Shown: positions 1 to 10,623 of the stretch, piece after piece
Layout: each line of letters starts with the position of its first letter
Numbering within the stretch: the first letter of the stretch is position 1
Origin: Diplosphaera chodatii
Lineage: Eukaryota > Chlorophyta > Trebouxiophyceae > Prasiolales > Stichococcaceae
Assembly (NCBI GenBank): GCA_032358165.1
Contig: JAALGY010000012.1
Coordinates: 3,038,001-3,102,000 of the forward strand
Direction of reading: 5' to 3'
DNA: 64,000 nt
Program-made: the position numbers and the translations under genes
The notes under the pieces: generated by a model
Databases searched by the model: none
What the model saw: the letters and a program-made list of their open reading frames with translations, nothing else
Told to the model about the DNA's origin: nothing

Positions 1-3000
1 GTTAGGCTACGTGTGGCGCTGAGCGTGTGGGGGTCCTCGGGGCCCGTGCGGCGCTGCTGCACATCAAGCATCTGCTGCAGCAGCGTCTGGGCCTCCACGC
101 GGCGCCCCAGCCGCCACAGCGCCTGCGCCAGCCGCGCGGCGGCGCCCGCGCTGTCGTGGTGCGCCGAGCCCACCATGCGCTGCATGCAGCGCAGCACGCT
201 GCGGTGGTGCTCGACCGCCTCGGCGCGCCGCCCCAGCTGGTCCAGCTGGTCCGCCACGCTCTGCAAGCTCGATAGCGTGCGGCGGTGCTGCGGGCCCAGC
301 ACTGGCCGCCGTGCCATCAGCGCGCGGCTGTGCGCGTGCAGCACGTCGGCGTCTCGCCCTGCGCTGTGGCCATGCCCTCCAGGCTGCACAGACGTGCCCG
401 GCTGCTCGCGCACAAGCGCCGCCTCGGACAGCCGCAGCAAGCGGCGCAGCATGCGGGCGCCCTCGGCGTACTGCCCCAGGTGCAGTAGCTCCACCGCCAG
501 CATGTTGCCGCTGCTCAGGGTGGCCGGGTGCTCAGGCCCTGCAGCTGCTGCCGCGCAGCAACCACCGGCCTGAGCAGCTTGGCGGCGGCGGCAGTGGACT
601 GCCCAAAGAGCTGCAGCACGCCCGCAAGCCCCTCTAGCCTGCTGAGCTCATGCTCCGTGTGTATCGCCGCGGCCAGCGGCAGCTGGCTCAGCTGTGCCGC
701 CAGGGCACTGATGTTGGGCAGCTCATCTGCGAGCAGCTGCGTCACCTCCGCGACCTCCGCTGGGCTCCCGCTGCCGGGCTGCATCTTAGCCAGGCGGTCG
801 CCAAGTGCCAGCACCCAGGCCAGAAATGCCTTGAGGGCGGTGAGCTGCTGCGGCAAGGGCTGCGCCTGCCGCGCGCGCTCCGCAAAGTCCCACACCAGCG
901 GGTGCAGCGCGAAGCGGTGCGCGCAAGCGCTCGCAGGCGAGGCGAGCGCCAGCAGCGACACGTCTGCCAGGTCCTGCAGCAGCGCGGCGGCCTTATCGCA
1001 TGCTTGCTGCTCCGTCCCGCCCGCCTTGTCAGTTGACGTGCGCCTGGATGCAGGACGAGCACAGGGCTCTGCTGCATCCCGCTTGACAATGGCAGCGATG
1101 CAAGAACACACAGATCATGCAGAGGGAAGTGTGCATGTCCCAGAACCCTGCCAGCGCCTCACCGCATCTTGCGCAGCTGCTGCACGACTGTGGTCAGCAT
1201 CGTCGCAGCTGGCGCCGCGCCTTGCTGCACCATCGCCATGGCTGCATCGTTGCTGAAGCTTCCCCTGCGGGCAGCACGAGGGCTTAGGGTGTTGCAGTGT
1301 TATCTGTGGTTGCCAACCAGAACCTGACTGCTTGAGCATGCTGCTGCCACAATGCGCTTCACCTCAGTGTGCCACTGAGCAGCTCACCTGAACAGCAACA
1401 GTGCGGACAGCGCCTGCAGCTGCGCCGGCTGCGGGTGGTCTGTGATCCAGGCGAACACCCGGCCGATGTCCAGGTCATGGCGCGGTCCGCCCTGCTGCAC
1501 GCTGAGGGGCCCCCCAGCCTCGGCTGTCTTCAGGACATCCTGAGGCAGACCCAACGTCCCGCTCAAAGAATACATATCTGGCATTTGACGGGTATGCCAT
1601 CTGGTCAGTCTGGTAGAGCAGGTGGTGCACGCACCATGCATGCTGCCCCACCCACGCTCCAACCACTCACCTCAAGCCGAAGCTTGTTGGTGGCCAGCAT
1701 GGTACCCAGCACCCGCAGCAGCAGCGCATTGCAGCTGCAGAGCCGCGCCAGCCGGCTGGCGCCGTCCGGGTGCAAGGCGTCCGTCTGCAGGCCGCAGTGC
1801 CGCAGCAGCTGGCTGACGGCGCTGTCCGTGTCGAGGGGCGGCAGCGCCAGAAGCGCGTTCTGGGAGACGGGCGTGACGCGCGATGTGATGACCATGCTGA
1901 CCCTCAGGCAGCCGTGCATCTCCCCAAGCAGCTCAAGCAGCGTCTGCAGATCACAATGAGAACGTCATGCAGTACGCTGCAGGATGCAAGAGCAACGGCG
2001 AAGGGGGCAGTCATTTGACAGCAGGCAGTCTCTCACTGCCATACCCCATACAGAAAGCTTGCATAGCTGACCACGAGTAGCCACTGTGCAGGCAGATGCT
2101 ATGATGGAGCTTGCCTTGCTGCTGGAGGGATCACGCAGCGCATGCTCTGCATTCTCCAGCACAACGAGCAGCGGTTTGCAGGACCTCCTCGACCACAGCA
2201 ACATCTGCTTCCAGCTGCCTTCAGTAGCCAGCCGCCAGCAGGCTCCCTGAACGAAATGTTTCAATGACCACATCGACTGCACAGCTTCTGACGAGCATGA
2301 TGAGCGCCTTGAGATGAAATGGTGCCTCAAGCGTGAGCTTCACCTGCATCTGTTGCTGCAGACCCGCTCACCTTCACTGTGCTGCATGCCGCCTCCAACT
2401 GATCTGCGATGTGGCCTGACAAAGCCGTCTTGCCGCCTGCATGCAGCATGCTCATGTGCCGTGCAGCAGCCAGCTGAGTCTGCCATGCACATGCACCGCC
2501 ATATGTCGTAGCAGCCATGCACAAAGGATAGGTTCGGGTGGCATGTGCCGCAGCCCACCTGCAGCCGTGGCGGTGGCGGCAGCCAGGTCCACTGCGAGGA
2601 TGCCCCCAGGCAGCAAGTGGGCATCGCTCATGCAGTGTGCCGCCTCTGCCGCCACGACGCTCTTGCCCTCTCTGGGACCGCCAACGACGATCAGCAGCCA
2701 CTCGCGCTGCAGGGTCTCCCGCACGCTCGCCAGCACCCGCTCGCGGCCCAGCAGCGGTGGCGGCCACGGCAGCTGATTGCGGTCGGCGGCGCCGTAGTCA
2801 TCCGGCAGCTGGCTGGCCGCCACCAGCAGCTCGACCACCACGTCCACAGCGCACAGGGCTTCCACGCCATGGAACTGTCGGGCCTTCGCAGCATTGACAC
2901 TACGCTGTGAGTCATCGCATGCAGCGATTAGTAAGGCTGCAGCCCGCATGTACGCCACCACAAGCCAGCCGAACGGCGCCGGGGTAGGAGCGAGCAAGGG

Positions 3001-3978
3001 CACACTGCCTGAGATTGCACAGGGGATTGGACAGCTTTTGCGTTAGCTCACCTGGTCATGGCGTAGTGCGATGATGTCGTGCAGCACGATTCACAGCCGC
3101 TGCCCGCTGCCGGCCTTACGCTGCGCTATGATCTGCTGGCGCACCTCCTCCATGGGGTACTCCTTGTGCACAAAGTGGCGCGACAGAACCACCACCACTG
3201 CAGCCAGGGCAATACATTGTCACCGACACAGCTTCGACCAGTGCCAGCATAGCCAATCGTCAGGGTGAAAAATGCTCCAGCTTGCCAAACCAGCATATGT
3301 AGTATCGAGTGCTGCAACGTCATGCAGCAACTGCAGCGCCATGGGCATGTAACTTAGCTTCACGTTGCACCTAGTCATTTGAAGGCCCTGGGCATCAACT
3401 GCAGCTGTTCAGACAGCCTCACCAACGGCTGCAGTTTGCACAGTGTATTGGATAACAGGTAGTGCATCATCGTCAGGCCGCAGGCTCCACTCGTCGACAA
3501 ACACGCCCGAAGCGTGCATGTCGTTGAGCAGCACGCGCAGCACGTCCACGAACGCCCGCTTTTCCTCGCCAGCATGCGCAACGAACACCTGCGGGCCTTT
3601 CAGATCGACCGCATGTGCTGCCGCCTGCATTCCACACATACATGCGCTGCTGAGCATGAGCTGTAGTGGGCATTGGTATTCTCACGATCGACATACTTTG
3701 CATGCATCAGCTACATGATGCAATGCCAACACGGACGTTACCTGGTTGATAGCCTTTTGAGCTGATGCAGCAGGTATTGCTGGCGGCGTCACGTCGCCTG
3801 TTGGCTGCAAGGTTGTGTCACTTGCTGGGGTTGCACCTGCCAGTAGTGGTGCAGCAGTTGCTGTCGCTGACGCTCTTCCTGGCCGCTGGGCACTGTCGTC
3901 CCTCGTGGATATGCCTGTAGCATTGGTGTTCTCGCCGCCAGGGCTGCGACGGCTGTCACTGCTGCCGGACTGGGGCAT
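1..3978 (-). pseudogene. Module A: TIR-NB-ARC-TPR pseudogene, 3' end outside window
   Basis: Exons read right to left: N-terminal low-complexity exon 3978-3742, TIR-a 3624-3423, TIR-b 3197-3052, P-loop 2883-2559, 65-nt mini-exon 2436-2372, kinase-2 2246-2115 (GC donor), RNBS-B/GLPL-like 1943-1671, winged-helix-a 1539-1388, winged-helix-b from 1264, then the HPLVWDFAE (MHD-like) and TPR exon from about 1010 to the window edge. Exon phases match the other modules. Breaks: TGA at 3093-3091 in TIR-b where paralogues have Cys; TIR-b is 146 nt instead of 212; Walker A reads GGPREGKS (Gly to Arg); about 1 nt is missing near 540, after which good TPR sequence continues in another frame; extra sequence splits winged-helix-b. 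TIR-a (VFVAHAGEEKR) is well preserved. By homology an NTPase-regulated TIR NADase; as it stands a pseudogene. The ATG at 3978 is the first Met of the linker exon; an upstream exon is possible because this exon resembles the tail of a TPR exon. Confidence 0.8.
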
Positions 3979-5143
3979 TCGTGGAAGCGAAAATGCAGAC
4001 CCGCTGCGGCACTGGCACAGACATCGCTGCCTGTCCGCCAGCATCGTCGGCCTGTAACGTTGGGACTTTGCGGTTGCACGGTGGTCACCACACCTGCGTG
4101 GTGGTAAGACAGCACAGCATACAAGGCGGTATGTGTACCGCATGCGTATGCAGCATGTGATCATGCCCATGCATGATTACATTCTGCGGACTGCAGTGCT
4201 CAGGACGACGCCCCACGCAGATCAGTCGAGTTTCACTGCCAAATCACACCCGTGGAGATGATCCGCTGTCTGAGACGGGACTCAGATGCAGCACAGCCAA
4301 CATCCATGGCGGCATCACTGCAAATGTCGAACATCCACCCTGACAGGTCGAAGGTGACGGACAGCGTCTGTGGACTGTAGGGCCCCAGACTGGTAGGCAT
4401 TCTGCAGGCTCCAGGTGCAAAAAGCGTGGCAGTTGAAGTCATGCAAACTGCATATATATGGGGACTGAGAGGTCTCACAGTGTGTTTGTTGGTGATGATC
4501 TTAAATTCTGTGACTGGCATGTACCACCCCATATAATTGCGACAATAATGTATATCACGGAACAAGTGGTACAGCGAGCGCCTTTGCTGCACAGGCAGAG
4601 GTGCAGTGAATGCCAGGCTGTCAGCTGGTCGTCAACCTCAAGCAAGGGGAGTGAAAGAGTTACTCCCCTTGCGTCACCTCAGGGCGGGTATTAAGTGATA
4701 GCTAGCCATTCATCTTGTGATCTGTTGAACGGCAGCAGTGACGGGCTCTACACAATGTCGTCTGGTTTTGTGCATCCTTGCTCAGCAAGGTGGGTCTAAG
4801 TAGCTGACGGTGATCCCGTACAATCATGCCAGTAGGCAATGTCCATTGGGAGGCGCGTTGCGCCGATGGTCTGCACCAACATGTCAAACATGCTGGTCAT
4901 AGCTGCGACACCGCCAGAGTGACAGCATGGTGAGCAGGCTCCTGTTCGGAGGGCTCATACTGCACAGCAGTTCGATCAGCAGCAGCAGCAGCAGCCACCA
5001 GCACCAATAACCCCATGTTGCCTACAGCATTGGTTCACAGCTTCACACGACACGGACCTGCCTGCAAGCAACTGTCCCTGCAATTGTAGCTCGAAACAGC
5101 AACACAGCAGCAAGATGCTGATGTTTCATCCAGAGTGAAGACA
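3979..5143. other. Intergenic, no gene recognised
   Basis: Between module A and the EP-like gene. Contains a perfect inverted repeat (4642-4672) and a short (CAG)6 run at 4977-4994. No open frame here resembles the neighbouring families. Confidence 0.5.
4642..4672. repeat. Perfect 11-bp hairpin
   Basis: GCAAGGGGAGT pairs perfectly with ACTCCCCTTGC across a 9-nt loop. It lies in non-coding sequence about 0.65 kb upstream of the module A linker exon. Function unknown; it could be the end of a small mobile element or a transcribed hairpin. Confidence 0.6.
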
Positions 5144-6566
5144 TCAGTCCTCAGCCGGCGGCAGATCCATATCCGCAAGCGGGTCAAGATCCACGGGCAG
5201 CGGCGGCGCCCCGTAAATTGCTGGGTTACGAGCGCACGCTGTCTCTGCTGCCTTGGCCCACACCAGGGACGACTTGTAGCTGGACCTGCCCTCGCTGCGC
5301 GCCCAGCGCATGTGCATGTCCTGGATGTCGGCGAACATGCCCGGCCGCCGCGTTGTGTAGTGCACCAATGGCTGCCCTGTGTGGGCACCCATACGGTAGT
5401 ATGCGGCAATGTCAAAGGGTTCCACCAGCTCCCGGAAATTGTTGGCGCGGTGCAGCCACTTGGCGCCGCCGGTGCCGCCCTCCGCTGCCCGTTTGGCATG
5501 GTCGATCAGGTCGAGGGGCGCGTCCGGCGCCTTTCGGCCGAAGCCCGGCGGCAGGCTGCCGTCTGCCACTGCCGACAGGAAGCGCTCCCAGAACCCCTTC
5601 AGCGTGTTGCAGGCGGCCTGCACTTCGGTGACGGTCATTCCTGACGATGGCGCCTGGCCCTGCAGCACAGCCCAGAGGGCGCCACCGCTGTTCTGCCTTT
5701 CGCGCTTAAAGTCGCCCAGCCGTGTGGCCGCCTGCTGCGGGCCGACACTGCTACTGTATTCTGTCATAAACGCAGCCAGCTGCTGCCGCTGCTGCTTCGC
5801 TCGCCTCGCCTCTGCTTCCTGCTGCTCAGCACGTTGCTTTGCGGCGGCGGCCGCGGCGTCCTCCTCGTGCCGCTGCTGCTCCGCCCGCCTCGCCTCTGCT
5901 TCCTGCTGTTCCATGCGCTGCTTTGCGGCGGTGGCTGCGGCGGTGGCTGCGGCGTCCTCCTCGTGCTGCTGCTGCTTCGCCTGCCTCGCCTCTGCTTTCT
6001 GCTGCTTGAAGCTGTCCTTTTCGTGCTGCTGGGAATCCTGCCAGACCTTAAATGATGCAATGACAGTGCCGCTAATGGCAACAACAGCCCTGACTTTTTG
6101 GTAGCTGCTCCACCTGGAGTTATTCCCATTAGCAGCTGCCTGCACGAGGATACGGATTTGCTTCAATCTGTCTGATATACAGTGCCACTTGTTGGTCAGG
6201 AAAGCGGTAGCAGGTGACAGCAAGATTGTGCGAACGTGTGCTTCATATGCAGATGCTGATTGCTATGTCATGCGGCGCACCGTGTCAGCGGCAGGCTGCC
6301 CTTGACCAGATGCACCGCCACTACTGGCGGTATTGCTGTTCGTTGTCTGGTCTGGGCTGATAGACTGAGCCTGTGATGCAGGTCCAGCTGTGTTTGAAGG
6401 GGGCGGCTGCGCCGGCTGCGCCGCTGCGCATATGGGTTGAAGACACGCCTCATCCGATGCCAACAACTCATCACCATCGAGGATCACATGCTCAGCTTGT
6501 ATCTGGCAGCGTTCAAGACGGTCGATAGGCAAGCACACAGGAAGGCCTAATGCGCCGAGACGTACC
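5144..6566 (-). CDS. EP-domain-like protein with coiled coil (EDS1/PAD4 EP-like)
   Basis: The main exon is open from 6262 down to the stop at 5144. It encodes a short hydrophobic stretch (VRAVVAISGTVIASF), an about 110-residue Gln/Glu/Ala/Arg coiled coil, and a C-terminal globular part with GFWERFLSAVADGSLP, ELVEPFDIAAYYRMG, VHYTTRRPGMF, IQDM and SSLVWAKAAE. From memory this order (FW..., LVEPxDIAxxYR, HYxxxRPxxF, Q, SxxWA) is that of the EP domain of EDS1, PAD4 and SAG101. No lipase-like domain is seen in front of it. The main exon has no suitable ATG, so an upstream exon is needed. An open stretch 6566-6266 (PVCLPIDRLERCQIQAEH...), preceded by an acceptor-like CCCAG, is in the same frame but separated by TAG at 6265-6263, and is a candidate first or second exon. 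The plus-strand gene at 24951 is a paralogue. EP assignment is good; the 5' structure is uncertain. Confidence 0.65.
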
Positions 6567-9062
6567 TGGGGTAGCAGTTGTCGCTGCCCGCACAGCCATC
6601 ATATCTTGCAGACCGGCGCGGCCAGACTGTGCTGTGGACCTCCACACTCTGACCTGGCTACGACAACATGCTACCGCGGCCTGCTGCAACAGGGCTGCAA
6701 GGGATAATCCAGCCATGACCTCAGTTGCTGCCAGCAAAGCTGGCCTTCTACATGTGCGTCACAGTCTCAGAGCGCATGTACACTGGCAATTGGCGTCCTG
6801 GCCAAGGCACCACAGTTGTTCTGTCGACATTACTATCTGGACTGCATGGTGCATGACCATGCAGGACGCTAGTCGTGTTGTAAACAGCAATGCTCATGAT
6901 TCCACTAAACATTTCAGTATGACAGCCTTGCACGTCTAAGCGGAGTATGAGGGCTTGCTGAGAACATAACAATACATGATGGCGGCGCGTGACGGCTTAA
7001 CCGCATTACCATTTAAGCGCCTCAGTAATCAATATTGCATGCACATGGCAAATCCGCACCGCAGCTGTGACGGTAACAAGACCTCTCCTGGCAGCTGTTG
7101 CGGCGTTCACAGTACTGAGCGACATGACGGTAGGCAACATCCGGCGCTGGCAGCAGCAGTCGGACAGAACAGGGCCGCGCCGGAAGCAGGCTTTCCTCAG
7201 AGGTCACAGCACCAGCGAATGTGGCCTGCCGTGCGTGCAGGTGGGTTCAGACTGGACACTGTCCGTACTCCAAACACGCTACACAGCCTGGTGCTGTTCG
7301 CATTGCAAACCATGTGGCTGAATGGGAATACCTTCCGCGCCGATCTGCCCGTGCAGGTGGCAGCGCACACACTCTGAGCCAGGCAGCCTGACGCGCTGCT
7401 TCACATGCGAGACAACAGTCCGGGTCACATTGACCAGTGCCGCCAGACCAGCTGTCGGGGCAGCACCGCATTGCCGTGATGTATGCCAGCCCGGGATTTG
7501 GCAATCATAGGCGTCTGCACTGCGGCTGCTGGTGACTATCTGCTCCAGACGGTGCATGCTTTTGCCACGTGTTTCCCCTTTGCACAGCATACTGTGGTCG
7601 TTTGCTCAGCTGATGCCCGTCACCACCTCGTGCTGGCTGTTGAGCAGCGCCATGTTCGCAGATGCTCTACACAGTTACCTTCAACTCCCTTGTGCCTGTG
7701 CAGTAGTGCTGCGCTGTTGCCAGGGTTCTGCAGCGTGCGCTGCAGCAGCTGCAACACTTTTCAGGAAGTAAGCGGCGGGGGTCTGCAGCACAATGTTTCC
7801 AGTGAGCAACAGGTAGCGCTGCCAGGCTGGCGCTGCACTGGAACATTCGTGAGTCTGCGCTGCAGCAGGTACTGCAGCGCATGCCAAAGAATGCCCAAAT
7901 AATTTGACAGGCCTCGCTGTCTTGTGTCTGCGCAGCATGCTGGTATTTGTCATGCTGCAGCGTGGGGCTCAGCACACCCACACCATGCAACTGCAGGCGC
8001 ACAGGCTTTGGATAAGTGTGCGAAGCACATGGCAGTTGGCCTCATCAGCAGGCTGCTATGCAGCTGCCAGCTGCCAGCACAACATGGGAGCAGCACGTGT
8101 AGCCAGCTGCGGTGAGATTCCGCTCAGGGGTGCAGTGGCAAGCTTGCAGATGCTCCAGACGAACTGCGAACAGCTCTCTGGCTCCTAGCGAGGGCGCAAG
8201 CGCAGTGACAGCTGACGAGTGCATTGCTTGCGGTTGGTTGCATGGCCTGACGGCTGCTGCCAAATCTCGCACCATCTGAGAGACACAGAAGATGCTGCTG
8301 GTGCTACTGTGTGAGGGCGATCTTCCCAGCGAAAGCGTTTTCTTGTGCATCCAGGTCCTAAGTGTGATATTGGTGGGATTGTTCAACGCAATGGTGACAG
8401 GCAGCGAAAGAGCGGTTGCACCCTATATTTGCAGCAGATTAGAGACAGCGGCCAGCAGCATGCCTGCCCAGTTCGCATTGGCAGGTGCCTTGACAGCAAC
8501 GTTGCCGCGCCAGGCTGCACCAGATGCAACTAGGCGTCAATGCACGCCGATAGCAGCTTCCGTCAGTGACACAATGGTATGCAGGCGGCAGCGCAGCACC
8601 TCAGTGACAGAAGGTGTACCCAACGCTACACGCTCTGATGCTGCACACATGATTCGCCGACAGTGCCATGGTTCAACGGCTCATGTCGTGGCAGGAGTGG
8701 CCCATACCTTTGCCATCGTGTTGTGCAGAACGTCAAGCGCGCCAGACAGCGCCTGCTTCATCACCAGCGCACCATCATGACGCTCAGCGCTGGCGCAGCT
8801 GTGTCGGGGTGCGGCAGCAGTCGCAGCGGCGGCAGCATGTCAGGAGCTGAAGTGGCAGCCAGCAGCAGCTGCGGCGCTGGCGCAGGAGCAGCTGCCGAGA
8901 GGTGCGGCAACTGCCCTGCATGCAACTGCACATATGCACCTCATTGCACACACACTGTAGAGCTTGGGGGAACCCGCCGCAGGCTGGATGCACCTTAGAC
9001 GACGGACACTGTTAGATCAAGCCCTTGCATGTGGTTTGACGGTCCGCTGGTCTGTCGCCCAG
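6567..9062. other. No supported gene; ancient duplicate segment
   Basis: No frame here resembles a known family. Around 6690-6745 the sequence is clearly similar to 29755-29815 (shared pattern: gctgcaaggga-atcc--ccatgacctc, then matching positions to gctggc-tt), so both regions descend from one ancestral segment. A 162-codon ATG frame at 8292-8780 has a hydrophobic start but no family signal. A Ser/Ala/Gly-rich frame at 8790-8998 could be a transit-peptide exon of the following fragment. Confidence 0.4.
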
Positions 9063-9568
9063 GCTACCAGGACCTGTCGTCTCGCCTGGTGAAAGCGCTG
9101 CGGGAGGCGATCGAGACGGACGTGGGGGACGCCTCAGAGCGTGAGGTACGGGCCTCCTGAGAAAGTCTTCAACGTCACTCATGCCATCATGACATCGATA
9201 TTTCAGCGCAGTCGCCAGCATTTCCAGCGCAATTGGTGGGAAAGGCAGCGGGGAGCTTGCTGCATAGAGGCACGTGTTGGGTGGCCATCTTTGTCAGATC
9301 TGGCAGGAGGCGGGATCATTGATTGCAAACTCGAATCCATTTTGTCCACACGCTGCTCTGCACGTGGAGGCGGCAGGCAGTACATCCTTGTTTGAGCGCT
9401 TGGCTGATTGGCTGCCAGTCAGCAGCAGTCGTGCACAGCGACTCAGTTCCGCCGCCCTGCAGGTGCGGCGGAGGGCGGACAGCGCCAAGGGGCTGGTGCG
9501 GGAGTGGATTGCCAACTGGCGGGACAGCCCCCTGGTCACCTCCAGCGACTCGCACCGCCAGCTGACAG
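9063..9568 (+). CDS. Two exons of a Psb27-like protein (fragment)
   Basis: Exon 9063-9145 (acceptor cgcccag, donor GAG|gtacgg) reads YQDLSSRLVKALREAIETD. Exon 9463-9568 (acceptor ccctgcag) continues in phase 0 as VRRRADSAKGLVREWIANWR followed by DSPLV...SHRQLTG, ending at a possible GC donor. The helical pattern (Y..LV..LREAI, then an Ala/Lys helix, V-E-WR-x-P-V, S-x-R-L) recalls Psb27, the lumenal photosystem II repair factor. I could not find the expected final exon (ALxxLxxFY...), nor a convincing transit peptide, so it may be a broken copy. It is unrelated to the surrounding receptor genes. The family assignment is tentative. Confidence 0.3.
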
Positions 9569-10623
9569 GCAGGTTGACGCTGGACGACTCCCGCGTTTAC
9601 ATGCATGCTGCAATGGACGCTGGCATAGCAGCAGGTGCCAGCCTGTTCAAGGGATTTCACTTCCTGCAGCATATGAGTTTCTCTGTGTCATCAGGTACTG
9701 CAGCGTGCCAGGAGTAGCCTTGCAGCGTATCCAGCCACAGTACTGATGACCGAGGGTGCATCGTCCTGGTGCTGCTGCGGCCAGGACAACAGCCTGCAGC
9801 AGCAGAGCCTAACCATGCTGAAGGTGGGTTTGAATGAGTGGCAGGACGGGTGTTAGCGGGAAGAACGTGTTTTATGCTGTCATGATGTGGTGACCACCCA
9901 GGCAACTCTTGTGTGCAGACTGGTGACATGACTTGCGGCTCACCTCAACATAGGCAATGACCAGCGTGCACGGCAGCGAGGTGCACCATACTAGAGAGCA
10001 GCCGCGCATGTCGCGGAAGCGAGGCAGTTGATGAGGGTGCGGAGATGTTATCATCCGTGCTATGGGCAGAGGCCGCGTACACCCTTTGTTCAACCATCCA
10101 GCAGGTCTAGCTCGCCGGCGCTACTGGCAGACCTGGCTTTGCCGGCGATGCGGATCCGCCTGAAGGTGGCTCCTGAGGAATGGAACAGAGGATGCATACC
10201 AGCATGCATCATATGAAGGCTGAGGCCCACAATTGGTTTCGTGGGCCGCAGGCTTCACGAAAGGTTGCTCATTGTGACACAGCATACCGGTACTGCTATG
10301 GTGTAGGGTCTGTACACAGCTGGTATAGGTAGGAGCTGTGTGTCCCGTGTCCCGTGTCACTCGATCACTTCCGTCACTCGTGCATACCTACCGCACACCA
10401 GATGATGTCGTATGGTAGTGAAGTTTGCACATGTGTCATGCAACCCCCAAGGATCAAGCCATGAACGTTGATGATCACCTCAAACCCTGCTGACGTCAAC
10501 TTTGCGACTTTCAAGCAATGGGCACTGATCAGTAGTCCATGCTACAAGCACTCCTGGCCTCAATCGGCTGGGCATGTCCACCCCCTTCGCTGGGGTCTAC
10601 ACTTTCACTTTCACTTTCAATGC
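9569..10623. other. No supported gene
   Basis: Downstream of the Psb27-like fragment and of module B. Three CTTTCA hexamers at 10602-10619 abut the premature stop of module B. Nothing else is recognised. Confidence 0.5.
10602..10619. repeat. CTTTCA hexamer repeat at TPR breakpoint
   Basis: Three near-perfect CTTTCA units lie immediately downstream (minus-strand sense) of the module B stop codon, where homology with the TPR exons of modules C, D and F ends. Confidence 0.6.

Noticed and set aside
5409..6104. 231-codon plus-strand Cys/Ser/Ala-rich frame
   Set aside because: Antisense shadow of the GCN/CAG-rich coiled-coil exon of the EP-like gene; composition is typical of the complement of Gln/Ala/Glu codons.
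8292..8780. 162-codon plus-strand frame with hydrophobic N-terminus
   Set aside because: No conserved motif, no paralogue in the window, and a plausible chance frame in GC-rich spacer.
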